A DNA stretch of 64,000 bases, taken from contig JACEFZ010026853.1 of NCBI GenBank assembly GCA_014155875.1, positions 124,001 to 188,000 on the forward strand. Reading direction: 5' to 3'. The DNA comes from Cepaea nemoralis. Its lineage: Eukaryota; Mollusca; Gastropoda; Stylommatophora; Helicidae. Shown here in pieces: positions 44,081 to 55,767 of the stretch (its first letter is position 1; each line of letters begins with the position of its first letter). The position numbers and the translations under genes were made by a program. The notes below the pieces were generated by a model that did not search any database, was not told the DNA's origin, and saw nothing but the letters and a program-made list of their open reading frames with translations.

Positions 44081-44329
44081 ATATGACGGGGTGGGCACAC
44101 AACAACTCCAAGCCTCAACAAGTGCGCAACTCTGTCCAGACATGAAAACCTAACGAGAAAGGAATGGAACATAATCAACCCATCAGAAGCCGGAAAGCTG
44201 ACAACAAGCAGCCCAATGTAAGAAAGACAAACTGCAAGCTACACCATAAATACTCCATTTATAGCCAAGTCGAAAACTCGAAGGCTGAAAGGGGGTATTC
44301 GTACCAAAAATTGTATTGGATTATTTGAC

Positions 44330-44660
44330 AACTTCATTTCTGCTCACGCTGGTCGTGGGAGTCAGCAGCTGTCCCACTATATTGCACACTGAAGATATCT
44401 GCTCTACCCGGGGATGGACACCTACCATAGCCACAGGACCAGCCAAAGCGTCTGTCTTTCTATTCCCTCTGACTCCAGCATGTCCCGGGACGAGGATGAA
44501 GGTGACTCTACGAGCAACAAACCTCCGCAGCAACTCAATCCACTGTCTGCGTACAGAACCCGCCTCCACCTTTCAGATAATGCTCATAGAATCATCCAAG
44601 ACACAAACATGGGTGTACACGAATGTAATAGTCTTAACAGTGCATTTCTGCATTCACTCA
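44330..44660 (-). pseudogene. LINE RNase H fragment
   Basis: On the minus strand, KVEAGSVRRQWIELLRRF is followed by VTFILVPGHAGVRGNRKTDALAG (44460-44390). The PGHAGVRGN block is the last conserved part of RNase H in R1/I-type LINEs. Upstream and downstream parts of the element are not recognisable. It may be related to the R1/I-type LINE at 7475-35930. Confidence 0.8.
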
Positions 44661-44921
44661 CAAGTAAACATCCACGGATAAAGAAGCTGTCGAGATGAAT
44701 AAAATGTGAGTTTATAACAGAGAGTATTGTTTGCAATAAAACATATCGCTTCCTGCTGTATCACAAAGTACCTGTATCACAAAGTCGAGTCTCTTGACCG
44801 ATATTTTCTATCTTCTTCTTCGTTCATCTTTCGATGGGAGAACATCAGACCTAGCTATGCTCCTCTAAGGTCAGCGTGTCCAACTTCGACATGCATTTGT
44901 GTAAGGTTTACTTCCTCTAGT

Positions 44922-45365
44922 AGACAGATTTAGAAATGTTAAGACCATGCCTGGCGCTGACTGTAATAGTGATCATGAATCACTATGTGGACAAATAAAA
45001 TTAAGACTGAAGAGAGCAAACACAATTTTAAGAACATAGACGTAATGCAGATGGTCTTAAAGCAGATAAAGAAATTCAACAACAATACAGAGTGACTGTA
45101 AAAAACAGTTACAATGCATTAGCTGTAATACAGAATATACACGAAAAATGGGAAATGCTACGGGACTCATTCATCAAACAAGCAAACAAATGTTACAGGA
45201 GATAAGTATGAAAGCTCAGAAAATATTGCTGATGGAAGAAACCTTAAAATTGATGAACAAAAGAACACAGGGTAAAATGACAAACAAGAGTATGATAAGA
45301 GAAATAAAGAAATAAGACATAAATGTGTGAAGATGGTTAAAAGAGCTATGCGAGAAAATTAAATT
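44922..45365 (+). pseudogene. LINE endonuclease C-terminus and linker fragment
   Basis: It begins with FRNVKTMPGADCNSDHESLC, where the GADCNSDH block is the last catalytic motif of an AP-type LINE endonuclease. QIKLRLKRANTI follows, and after frame changes EKWEMLRDSFIKQANKCY and other linker-like sequence up to about 45365. The RT part is absent. It could belong to the same family as the RT end at 53092-53285, which has matching orientation, but nothing proves it. Confidence 0.72.
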
Positions 45366-45672
45366 AAATTATATTTACTTCTATATTGTTATTTTATCCT
45401 TTCTCACCACAACTATTGGCCACTGTGTCACTGACATAATTTCACACCAAGTACCCATATCTTTAAATATTTAGATCTTATCCATACACATACGTATATT
45501 ACATTTTCACAACAAGGCGGCCAGCGTGAGATTCACCACATCATCCATTGAATGGAAACGGGTTTAGGGTGATGAGGCTACCACAGTATACACCATACGT
45601 TGTGGTTTGTCAGCCAGGATCCATTAGTGGCTGTCCTTACAATCACCATTGTTGTTACTATTGTCGACTGTA
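45366..45672. other. Unassigned spacer
   Basis: No feature is recognised between the LINE fragment and the left end of the pogo element. Confidence 0.5.
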
Positions 45673-45910
45673 CAGGTAGGCCCCGGTTAACGTCGGGGTT
45701 ACGTTCTTGGAAAACGTGATGTTAAGTGAAAAGACGTATAGGGAAACACTATTTCCCATAGAATTAAATGAAATACAGTGTATTGTGTACCACAGTAATG
45801 TTTATTTTGATGGTTGTTGATATTTATTGTATTATTATATTTTATTATTATATATAGTATATATTATTATATTATATTATTATATATTATATATATGTTG
45901 ATTTATTATA

Positions 45911-46137
45911 ACCGATCTCTGTGGCTAAGGGCTTGCGAACGCGGTTTGCAGTTTGTAAGCCCGTATACCTGGGTTCGAAACACCGCGGTGCTGGTTTTTT
46001 CGAAAAAGGTATAGGGGCCGGTCGTTCAGAAAGCAATGGAAAACTACTGAACGTAACAATTGCCTAGTACATCAACAGCAGCTGAAAATGCTGGTGTTGA
46101 CTGCAACGTCCTGTAAGGGATACGCACCAAAAAAAAT
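45911..46137 (+). mobile_element. SINE-3 copy 1
   Basis: The tRNA-like head has A box TGTGGCTAAGGGCTTGCG (45920-45937) and B box GGGTTCGAAACAC (45972-45984). The body GGTCGTTCAGAAAGCAATGG...CTACTGAACGTAA is shared with the copies at 46153 and 48678. The tail is a run of eight As. TGATTTATT before and TGATATTTATT after may be an imperfect target duplication. Confidence 0.82.
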
Positions 46138-46152
46138 GATATTTATTGGCTA

Positions 46153-46316
46153 ATGAGAATCAGCAGTGGTTCGAATCGCATCGATAACTTACGGAGTATG
46201 TGAGCCGGCCGCTCAGAAAAGCAATGGCAAACTACTGAGCGTAATCTTGCCAAGAAATCAACATACAGCTGAAAGATGCGTAAAGAATATGCAAAAAACT
46301 AAATTTAAAAAAAAGA
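46153..46316 (+). mobile_element. SINE-3 copy 2, 5'-truncated
   Basis: It starts at AGAATCAGCAGTGGTTCGAA, keeping the B box (GTGGTTCGAATCGC) but not the A box. It continues with the SINE-3 body (CCGCTCAGAAAAGCAATGGC, ATCAACATACAGCTGAAAGA) and ends in an A-rich tail. It lies only 16 bp after copy 1. Confidence 0.82.
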
Positions 46317-46504
46317 GAGGTGGTTTGGAGGGCGAGTGGTAGAGTTATTGAGACATAGAGACATTATTTAAATCCTGCCTCTTCATCTGAGGATGAAACT
46401 GTAAACTCTTCCTGCCTCTTTTCCTGACTCTTCTGAGTTTTAAAAAAAAATGTGTCCAATGTCTGCTGCACAGTAACCACCCTCTCAGTATCAGCACTCG
46501 CCGC

Positions 46505-46960
46505 TTAACCTGTTGTCTGAATGTTGTGCAGGTGCGACCGCTTCTTAGACCGCTCATACCTACCACTACTCGCTCTAAAACTATCATCGGCTCTACTAGT
46601 ACTGCTCTCACCAGCTTTCTTAGCTAGATCTTCATAGAGAGACTTTGCTTTCTCTTGGATAACCATCTTGCTCACAGGCATATTCCGTTGGTTCTGGTCT
46701 TCAATCCAGACGGCCAGTTGTGCTTTCATGTTCTACATAAGAATACTTATGGTATAAGGGATCTTGGAAGCATTCAAAGGGGTTACGGTTTTAGCACCCT
46801 CTTTGATTTTGTCAGCACCTGCATGAATTGTCCTTACCGTTGTTGGAGGCAAACAATGAACTTTATCGATATCAACAGCCCTATCGCCAGCCTCAAAACG
46901 ACGTCATGGCGAAACGTGAAGTTCGTCCTCTATATGACAACGACGTTATAGCGAAACGAC
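46505..46960 (-). pseudogene. Pogo/Tigger transposase N-terminus
   Basis: On the minus strand, STVRTIHAGADKIKEGAKTV (second half of the pipsqueak-like helix-turn-helix, near 46840) is followed after one stop by the CENP-B type domain: LAVWIEDQNQRNMPVSKMVI and QEKAKSLYEDLAKKAGESS (46717-46600), ending with SSGRYERSKKRSHLHNIQ (46570-46515). Homology then stops. The DDE catalytic domain is absent. These two DNA-binding domains contact the terminal repeats in intact elements. Confidence 0.87.
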
Positions 46961-46994
46961 GTATACCGAGGCGACGTATAGCAGGGCCTACCTG

Positions 46995-47704
46995 TATATC
47001 CAATTGTATATGGATGCATGTTGGTGTATGTTTGTTAGAATGTGGTTATGTAAGATGGAAATGTATGTTTGTGTATGTCTGTATATGTTTGGGTATGTGT
47101 GTATATGCGCGTTACGGTGTTTAGACAGCACGGCACAATGTCAACTGTCAGAACTCCATGTTAATGTCTAGAGTTACAGAAATAGTGACCTTCAGGTTCA
47201 CGACATTCCCCGTGCATTGTTTGATTGAATACAGTTACAGATGGTTGATGTCATGTCTGGTAACATGCATTGGTGTATATAGATATGCATATTCGGTATG
47301 TCCGTCTCCTTTGAGCAAGTGGCAGATTCTATCACGATTACAATTTGTAGCACTACGATAAACAAAATGGCTTACCTTGTCAACTGGCAGCCACTTATGC
47401 TTGTTGAAAGACTATTAGACCTGAGATACCTTCATCGGGCAGACACGATACTCCAGTTGGTCTGCCCCTACAGTTGCATATAAATGTGTTTGAAATGTCA
47501 ATGGCTACATGACAAACAACATTACACAACGTGTTTGGTTGTCACGATAGGTTTGTGTTTACTGGTTACCACAGCCCACAATTTTCCTGGTGCAGTATAT
47601 TCATTATTGTCACTAATTCTAAATGGTGGCAATGAAATAAATAAACCTGTATGAATCATTCACCATATAGAAATAGTTCGTCCCCTAAAGGTCAGGTGTT
47701 AGTC
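46995..47704. other. Unassigned sequence
   Basis: GTATATG/TGTATG-rich words occur at 46990-47110 without a clear unit. No gene is recognised. Confidence 0.45.
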
Positions 47705-48429
47705 AGATATGACTGAGCTACCGTATGACAGTAGACGGTACTACCTGCTTTCTGTCAGCGCCGAATGTTGGGTGGCGCTTACCAAACCCGACACCCCACA
47801 TTGTGCCAACGGCTTCGGGCGGAAGAGCGCAATTGGGAGGGTACAAGCCTTATCCTGGTGCGAGGAAATGCAACCCAAAGACAAAATAGTAATGGCAGGC
47901 AGACCAGGCCCTGAGCCTTGGTTGGCAGCTGGTCTAGGATTGTAGCTCCGACAGGCGGACAGTTAGAGCATTGCTTTGCTGATCCGGCAGTTTCTGCAGC
48001 TTGTCTTGTTCCAGATGTATAGGTGTTAACTTTCCTCTGGAGTGAACTAGGCAGGCCGAGAGAGGGATCATGCTGCATGGGCAACACATGGTTTCTTTAT
48101 TTTAGCCCAGGCTTTGTGCTATGGAGAGGCAATAACTCCATCCCTGGTCTTAACCGGTCTCGGAATCAAAGCGAGAGGCAACTGTTACGGGTTATAAGTC
48201 CTTGTCAGTTGGCGTAGACATGGGGCGCCACGCGTTGCCTCTGACAGTGGGAGACACCTACAGGTGTCAATGATCAGCTACCGCCCGCCTCAAGCTGGGC
48301 AGCCCCCGGCCAATTGGGTGCTGATCCGCCACAGCCTGCCTGCTTCAATGGGTGTTTGGGGCTAGGACAAAATCTGAATCGCAGGCTGTAAAACCAATGC
48401 ACCACTTACTAATAAAAAGAATAATAGAA

Positions 48430-48673
48430 ACCTCAAGCTACGGCTTGCAACCTGGAATGTAAGAACCATGTGTCCAGGATTTTCCACTGACTTGACAAAT
48501 ATTGACGATGTGAGAAAAACGGCTGTGATTGATGCTGAACTCAATCGTCTTAACATTGATATTGCTGGCCTGCAGGAGACCCGCCTCGCCGAGGAAGGGT
48601 CACTCAGGGAAAACAATTACACCTTTTTTTGGAAGGGTAGAGGGCAGACAGAAAAATGGCAACATGGTATGGG

Positions 48674-48712
<39 letters not shown>

Positions 48713-51700
48713 CCCCGCGTTTCCATCCTGTTTCAGGATATTGCGGTCAACAACAGCATCTTTCAGCTGTATGTTGATTCCTAGGCTAGATTACGCTCAT
48801 CAGCACGCCACGACTTTCTGAGCGACCGGCTCCATACTCTCATAAGTCACTTTTGCGATTCGAACCACTGCTAATTCTCGTCGCGTCACGTGACGAGAGT
48901 ATTCGGGGTTAGCGGAGAAAGCTGCTAACCCCTAGGCCACGAAGCCGGTATGGTATGGGCTTTGCAGTGAAGAATTCGCTACTGGGAATGATTGATATCC
49001 CAGTTGGAGGTAATGAAAGATTATTATCCCTGCTCTTGGCAACCTCTTTTGGATTTGCCACCATTATCATTGCATATGCACCGACACTCGCTTCGTCTGA
49101 TGATGTGAAGGATACGTTCTATGAGCGGCTAGACTTTGTGATCAAAGCAGTTCCAAAATCCGACTACATTTATATGCGCGGTGATTTCAATGCTCGTGTG
49201 GGCAAGGTCTCGAGTTCATGGCCTGTGTGCCTTGGAAAATACAATATCGGTCGCATGAATGATAATGGGCAAAGGCTGCTGGAGCATTGCACTGGAAATG
49301 ACCTATGTATTACAAACTCCTTTTTTAAAACAAAAGAGTTGCATAAGGTCACATGGAAACATCCAAGATTCCGGCCATTGGCATCAGCTGGACTTCATTA
49401 TCACACGGAGACAACATCTGAACCATACATCATTAACTCGAAGTTACCACAGTGCTGACTGTGATACAGATCATTCTTTGGTTGTTGCAAGGGTTAGACT
49501 GAGACCAAAGAGAATCTACACAGCTAAACACAAATCTAGCCCCAGGATTAATATTATTAACACTCACGATCCCTGGAAAGTGCTTTGAATTTCAACAGCA
49601 ACTTGAAGACGCTTTCACTGATACATCAGAAAATTGTATAGTAAATGATAAATGGAGTAAACTTAAGGAAACTATTTATAAAACAGCGGTAGGGGTTTAC
49701 GGCACTGTGGATCATAAGAGGCAGGACTGGTTTGCGGCAAACAGCCAGATACTGCAGCCCTTGATTGATAAAAAGAAGATAGCTCTCTTAAGAAACAAGG
49801 AAAGAACAACGCGTAACACTCTGAGTGAGCTGAAGCAAGCAAGGAAGGATGTGCAAAAGGCTGCCAGGCAGTGTGCGAATGACTATTGGATCAAGTTATG
49901 TGAGTCCATTCAAATCGCAAGTGATAAGGGAAACATCAGAAGCATGTATGAAGGGATAAAGAAAGCCTGTGGTCCAATGATCAAAAGAAGTGCACCGCTG
50001 AAAACCTTGACTGGAGAAATCATCACTGATAAGAAACAGCAGATGGATAGATGGGTCGAGCACTATTTAGATCTTTACTCAAGTGAGACCAAGCTAGCGG
50101 ATGATGCCCTCAACGCCATAGAGGCCCTGCCAACTCTTGACCACCTGGACACACTTCCCACCATAACAGAAGTTAAGTGTGCTATAAATGAACTTGCATC
50201 TGGCAAGGCTCCAGGTAAGGATGGGATTCCAATAGAGGTAATCAGGAGTGGGCAAGACACACTCACTCTACAGATCCACCAGCTAATAGAGCTATGCTGG
50301 CGAGAAGGACAAGTCCCACAGGATTTCAAAGATTCAAACATCATAACGCTGTACAAGAACAAGGGCGATCGGAGCGACTGTAACAACTATAGGGGTATCT
50401 CACTTCTGTGTATTGTTGGGAAAGTATTTGCCAGAATTGTTCTGCGCAGACTTCAAGTCCTGGGAGATCAAGTCTACCCCGAATCACAGTGCGGCTTCCG
50501 TCAGAACCGGTCTACCATTGATATGATATTCTCATTGCGACAGATGCAAGAAAAATGCCGGGAACAAAATCAGCCACTGTTTATTGCCTTCATCGACCTC
50601 ACAAAGGCATTCGATTTGGTCAGTCGTGAGGGTCTGTTCAAAGCACTAAAGAAGATTGGCTGCCCACCAACTCTTCTGTCCATTGTGGAATCGTTCCACA
50701 CAGGCATGAAGGGTATAATCAAGTTTGATGGCTCAACTTCAGAAGAGTTTGAAATCAAGAGTGGAGTTAAGCAAGGTTGTGTACTATCCCCCACCCTCTT
50801 TGGGATATACTTTTCACTTCTACTGAAATATGCCTTTCGTGATCAGGATGACGGTATATACATTCACTCACGCTCAGATGGTGGCCTCTATAATGCTCAG
50901 AGATTGAAGGCCAAGACCAAAATTAGGAGGGTACTAATCAGAGATTTGCTTTTTGCGGATGATGCTGCGATTACGACCCACTCTGAGGAAGAATTACAAC
51001 ATCTACTATCTGCATTCTCCAATGCTTGTTCTGAATTTGGTTTAACAATTAACAAAAAGAAGACACAGATTATGTCACAAGGTGCACATGGTGTACCATC
51101 AATCTTTATTGACGACGCCGAACTGGAGATAGTAGACCATTTTACATATCTAGGAATCAGAGGTAAATAGCAAATTATCCCTCGATCAGGAAATCAACAT
51201 CAGGATTGGCAAGGCAGCAACAACAATGAACATGTTAGCAAAAAGAGTCTGGGAGAACAGGAAGCTTACTGCCAAAACAAAAGTCCTCGTCTACCAAGCC
51301 TGTGTCCTTAGTACTCTTCTTTATGGCAGTGAAACCTGGACAACTTACTCACGCCAAGAGAAACGTTTAAACAGCTTTCATATGCGGTGTCTGCGAAGAA
51401 TACTTGGTATTAAGTGGCAAGACAAAATCACAAATACTGAAGTATTGGAAAGATCAGGTTGTGTGACGGTGTATTCCATGCTCAGTCTTCGTAGACTTAG
51501 ATGGATAGGACATGTTAGGAGGATGGATGATGGTAGAATACCAAAGGACATCTTTTTTGGTGAATTACAGACGTGTAGGAGATCTCAGGGTCGGCCTCTA
51601 CTACGATACAAAGATGTGTGTAAGCGGGACATGATTGATACAGGCATTGATAATGCACATTGGGAGCACGTCGCCGCTGAACGTGTTGCATGGAGGGCAA

Positions 51701-51893
51701 CTATCAGAAATGGAATAAAGACAAAGGAGAAAATTATTGCAGATAAAACACACACAGAGCGTGAGAGACGTAAGATGGTGCAAAATGGTGGAAATGACCT
51801 GTTTTCACATGCATCTACTGTGGGCGAACATTTACAGCAAGAATTTGCCTTACCAGCCACACTCGCCACCGCCATGGGTCGTAGTTATTAAGC
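48430..51893 (+). pseudogene. LINE-A endonuclease-reverse transcriptase
   Basis: The endonuclease starts with NLKLRLATWNVRTMCPGF (near 48440-48480) and QETRLAEEGS, is interrupted by a SINE at 48678-48949, and continues with IIIAYAPTLASSDDVKDTFY (49066-49125), YMRGDFNARVG, RMNDNGQRLLEHC and, after a frame change near 49395, DCDTDHSLVVARVRLRPKR. A further frame change near 49585 leads to the RT frame (49707-51170), with ELASGKAPGKDGIPIEVI, CNNYRGISLLCIVGK, QCGFRQNRSTIDMIF, AFIDLTKAFDLVSREGLF, SGVKQGCVLSPTLF and LLFADDAAIT (catalytic). Near 51160 the frame changes again and the C-terminal part (51226-51891) carries SETWTTYSRQEKRLNSFHMR and GIKWQDKITNTEVLE. Four breaks in total. This family nicks its target and reverse-transcribes in place. 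Confidence 0.9.
48678..48949 (-). mobile_element. SINE-3 copy in the LINE-A endonuclease
   Basis: ATGGTATGGGCTTT at 48664-48677 and 48950-48963 is a perfect 14-bp duplication. On the minus strand the head has GTGGCCTAGGGGTTAGCAG (A box, 48938-48920) and GTGGTTCGAATCGC (B box, near 48870-48857). The body matches the SINE-3 copies at 45911 and 46153, and the tail is an uninterrupted A run (T run on the plus strand to 48712). The long intact tail indicates recent insertion. Confidence 0.93.
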
Positions 51894-51960
51894 CTTTTTT
51901 AAGCACAATGTACCAAACTATCGTCTGTCAAGACGGAAAGGTACCAATGATAGAAATATA

Positions 51961-53091
51961 ACAAAAGAGTTTCAGAAGCTCTAACTCTCAGACTAACTTA
52001 AGTCTCCAGAACACCAATTGTAAAGTTACGAGTAAGACAATGTCTATGGGGATATGAAAGTATTACACTATTATAAAGGAGACATAAATACAGACATGTT
52101 AAACACCGAGAGCGGACAATTCAGATGTATAGTAGATGCTCAGACTTTAGGAAAGTCAAGTTGGATGAATCCTCGTCAAAACTAAGATGTGTATGTAGTG
52201 AGTTGCGGGTGGATGTTGTACTGGAGACCTAAAAAAAAGTGGATTTTGATTCATCTGATTGGTATCCATCCTTGAAACAAATCCGAAGCCTTAATTTCGG
52301 TAATAAATATCTTGAATACAGAAGTCTTCAACCTTCATCAACATCAATACACTTGCTCCTTCTTGTAAGACAAGTAGTACATGATGCAATTTAAATTGGT
52401 CCCACGCGTATGTGTATAAAGGTAGTCAATGTGGAAGTTCATAATGACTGCATTATATTAATCCCTGTATAACAAAAGGGGATTCATTTGTTAATTCCTG
52501 TAGTTTTGCCTAGTAAATCTTGCTTAATTTAAAGTCAAGAAACATATAGTAAAAAGTCAAGCTCTTTCATGACAAGCAAATTATGAGAACACGACGATTG
52601 TCGATATCTCATACTGAGACTCTGACGTCACGCATACTGAGTATCATTCGCGTAGTCAGAGACAACAACAACGAAACAAACTCTCCGTGCCATGACAAGA
52701 TGCTGTCGAGAATCTTCTCTCGCGATCTTCCCTCGTCTCTTTTTCCACAAATCTTGTCATGTTGCAGTGTTCTCTTCTAATCAAATGACCAAACATGACT
52801 ACTACCTCTTTCTGATGTTTGTGATACGCTGTGTTCGTGTCTTAGCCTGTTTCACAACATATAGTTCACTCATTCTGGCTGTACAAGGATTTTTCAGCTT
52901 TCTTCTGCAGAATCACATCTCTGAGGTTTCACTGGATTGTTTGCTTATTTACAATTTCTCCGAGATTCGCAGCCATATGGTAATGCTGGTTTTATGTAAC
53001 ATGCAAGAATTAATTATGTAACCTTGTATGACAAGCATTTGATACATAACATGTTCTTCATATTATAAAGTGCAGTTATTTTCTGAGGAAA
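51961..53091. other. Unassigned sequence
   Basis: No gene, SINE or tandem repeat is recognised. Confidence 0.5.
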
Positions 53092-53285
53092 ATGCAAAGA
53101 ATACAATGGACGGACAAAAACACCAACTACCAAGTCCTAGAAGAAACAAATGAAAACCGTAAACTTATTAGAGAAATAAGATTTAGACAGTCAGGATGTC
53201 TTGGGCACGTTATGAGGACAAATGGATGGTAATCTTCTTGACAACTGGCAAGATTACGGGACAATTACAAGGGGAAGGCAGTGTC
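53092..53285 (+). pseudogene. LINE RT C-terminal fragment
   Basis: The frame MQRIQWTDKNTNYQVLEETN, then RKLIREIRFRQSGCLGHVMR, is the conserved C-terminal region after RT in endonuclease-RT LINEs (W-DK-TN--VL, then LGHV-R). It continues in degraded form to about 53285. No upstream RT is present. Confidence 0.82.
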
Positions 53286-53758
53286 ACAAAATAAAACCTT
53301 GCGTTTAACCAGTTGATTATTATAGAGGCTTTCTGATTAAACGGACTATCTGCCAGCGACAACTATTTTACTAACAGAAAAAACAAATCGGATGTCAAAA
53401 CCCCAGGACGGTAAATAGTTGCAGCTGCACGGGGTTACATTAGGTCGACAACAGGGGACCATTTGGAAGTGAATGAGACGAGTCCATACATCGCTTTGAC
53501 AGTTTATAAACAGGTCGGATTGGAAGCGGAAGTACTCAGCTCGGAAGAAAACAGTCCATATGTCAATTTATAGTTTCCGGACATCAAGAAGATTGGCAGC
53601 TTGTTGGGGAAAACTGTTGTTGGGATCATACAGTAACTCGTTAGTTTGTTGGGGGAGTCAAAACAACTGATGACAACTTTGACAGTGACTAGGCCAGGGA
53701 CAATCGATTCTTGACAATGGATGATGTCATGAGGTTACGTTGTTCTCTCTCTCAGATA
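53286..53758. other. Unassigned sequence
   Basis: Spacer between the LINE fragment and the second gypsy element, with no recognisable feature. Confidence 0.5.
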
Positions 53759-54433
53759 TGAGTTCAGGCTCTACAATGCAGCAACGTTCACCTCGAGATC
53801 TATGTGGCTCTGGGGTACTATGGTACAGGACAGCATAAATTGAGGCATGATGGTACAGGACAGCTTAACTATCTGAACTCCAAAAACGACTCAACGAATA
53901 TACTGGTGGAGTGAACTGTGATGTATATTAGTACAGCTGATATTGGATGACGGCTATGAGTGTGGGGTTGATGCAGACTTGAGTCATTCTCGTTCACCAT
54001 TCACTCCCGCTCTTCAATCAGGCATTATCTTCCTAGACCAGTGAGAGTGTTGGGAACAGAGCCAGCCGCCTAGTATCCTGGTAATGCTAATCAAATACAC
54101 TTGCCTACCTTCAACCGAAGCTCACCATAATCAAGCTCCAACGGCTAATGTTGCCATGCTGCCCGTAACTGGAACCATGCTTAACCTTTGGTGACTTACG
54201 AATTAGTAACGGCTTGAATCCTGTAACTGGTATTGAAACACATCCTATCACTTCGTAAGCTGGAACACAACTCCCCCTTAAGCCGTTACTGGCGTTAGGT
54301 GACGTCGTATCATGACGTCTAAATTGCGTTCAATGTTGGTGTCACAATGTTCACCATTTGTGCCACTCTTTATCTTCTTCTTTGATGCGCTAACTCATCA
54401 ATTGCCTGCATCACTGTCATTTGCCACATGACA
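53759..54433 (-). repeat. 3' LTR of gypsy 2 (675 bp)
   Basis: In element orientation it starts TGTCATGTGG and ends CTGAACTCA. It matches the 5' LTR closely, with a few substitutions and a missing 10-12 bp segment near 54400. Confidence 0.93.
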
Positions 54434-55679
54434 GCTTTGCCCCCTCTACAATGAAAATGATCGTTAGACCATTTTCTATGTTATCTTGACATGCAAGCAA
54501 ATGATGTCTACGACGTAAATTACATCCTATTGTGATAGACAACGCATTCACCGTCCTTGGAACTTAGTTTGTCAACGTGAACCACTCTAGATCGTGGGAT
54601 ATTGAACACCGGACTAAAATACAAGTCCCGAACACCGCCACCTCTACATTCTATAAATGATCCCTGAGATGTTATCGCGTTAACATGCCCGACTACTTGT
54701 AACTAAACTAAGGCTCAAACACCGCCAGTTCATATATTAAGATCTGTTATCGCGTATATATGTTGACACCTTAAAACTACTAACGGTCTCTATATCCCCG
54801 AGTGCCGTCAGTTAAATAAAAACACCATCCAGTGTTGCATACCCAACGATCACATGATCCGTAGTCGACAACTGATTGTCCTTGACGTGAATACATATAT
54901 CCACACAACTCCAAGTCGACCTGGTACACCATCATTTCTTTTCGCTACATCATGTCGATAAGGAAAACTATTCTCAATATAACTGTGTTATATATCTATA
55001 ATGTGTTGTTCATTTGTTATATGTATCTATATATCCTATAATGTGTAGTGTTTACTATACGTTTGTGTCTATTAATTTTCTTTCACTCCTTTCTCTTCCT
55101 TCATCCATCGTGAAAATGATATGTATGATGATCAATAGTTAACACAGCACATACTACTGACATTACGAACTACAACACATCAATGTCTGGATAATTAAAA
55201 TAACAAATATCAATCCTCATAATAATTATAAAACAAAATATATAAACATAACATTAAAACAATAAACATATTCATTTATGAAACATGTTAATCACTTAAG
55301 ATATACTTAATTAATTTTATCGGAGATTCGCACAGACTCTGTCCTCGAGTTTATGTCCTATATTAAAAATTCCAAATCATGAATTTGTTCATAATTTTCT
55401 TATACTAACACAATTAAAATTATCTACAAACCACCGCCGATACTACCATATTGGCTTGTGACAGAATGAAGCCACACAATTGGTTATGCCGCTTCCGCAA
55501 TACACACATCTAGCCACGTGAAACTTTTCACCTGTTTCTCTGAAATAATAATAACAACAAGTGACTAATTACGTCTATACTTTCTTTTTAAAAAAAAATT
55601 ATATATTTATCTGTGGTAATTCAGACTTAGCCACAGTCATCCTACCGTAATGTTACACTAAAAAAAAAAATCAGAAAAC

Positions 55680-55752
<73 letters not shown>

Positions 55753-55767
55753 AAACTTCATAGTTAT
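54434..55767 (-). other. Gypsy 2 non-coding region after pol
   Basis: About 1.3 kb, AT-rich, with no domain-bearing frame, lies between the RNase H stop and the 3' LTR. It holds the TA tract at 55684-55749. No env-like gene is visible, and the polypurine tract is at its end. Confidence 0.75.
55684..55749. repeat. (TA)n microsatellite
   Basis: About 66 bp of pure TA, 20 bp after the pol stop of gypsy 2. Confidence 0.95.

Larger units (their letters stand above)
45673..46994 (-). mobile_element. Pogo/Tigger transposon, internally deleted
   Basis: The left end CAGGTAGGCCCCGGTTAACG (45673) and the inverted right end, read as CAGGTAGGCCCTGCTATACG from 46994, form the terminal repeats. TA lies immediately outside both ends (45671-45672 and 46995-46996), as for pogo/Tc1 insertions. 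Only the N-terminal DNA-binding part of the transposase remains, so about two-thirds of a full element is missing. Two SINE-3 copies sit in the left half, and an AT-rich stretch lies at 45815-45900. Confidence 0.9.
47705..51960 (+). mobile_element. LINE-A, near full length
   Basis: A non-coding 5' region of about 700 bp (47705-48425) leads into an endonuclease-RT coding region and a short 3' end closing with GACGGAAAGGTACCAATGAT near 51940. The 5' region is typical of this LINE family in layout but its exact start is uncertain; I saw no clear target duplication. Two other LINE-A sequences lie in this window: the minus-strand copy at 4406-6915 and the 98-bp stub at 23603-23700. Confidence 0.85.

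Noticed and set aside
54434..55767. Envelope-like gene after pol in gypsy 2
   Set aside because: There is 1.3 kb of space but no frame with signal peptide, membrane segment or length; the region is AT-rich with a TA tract.
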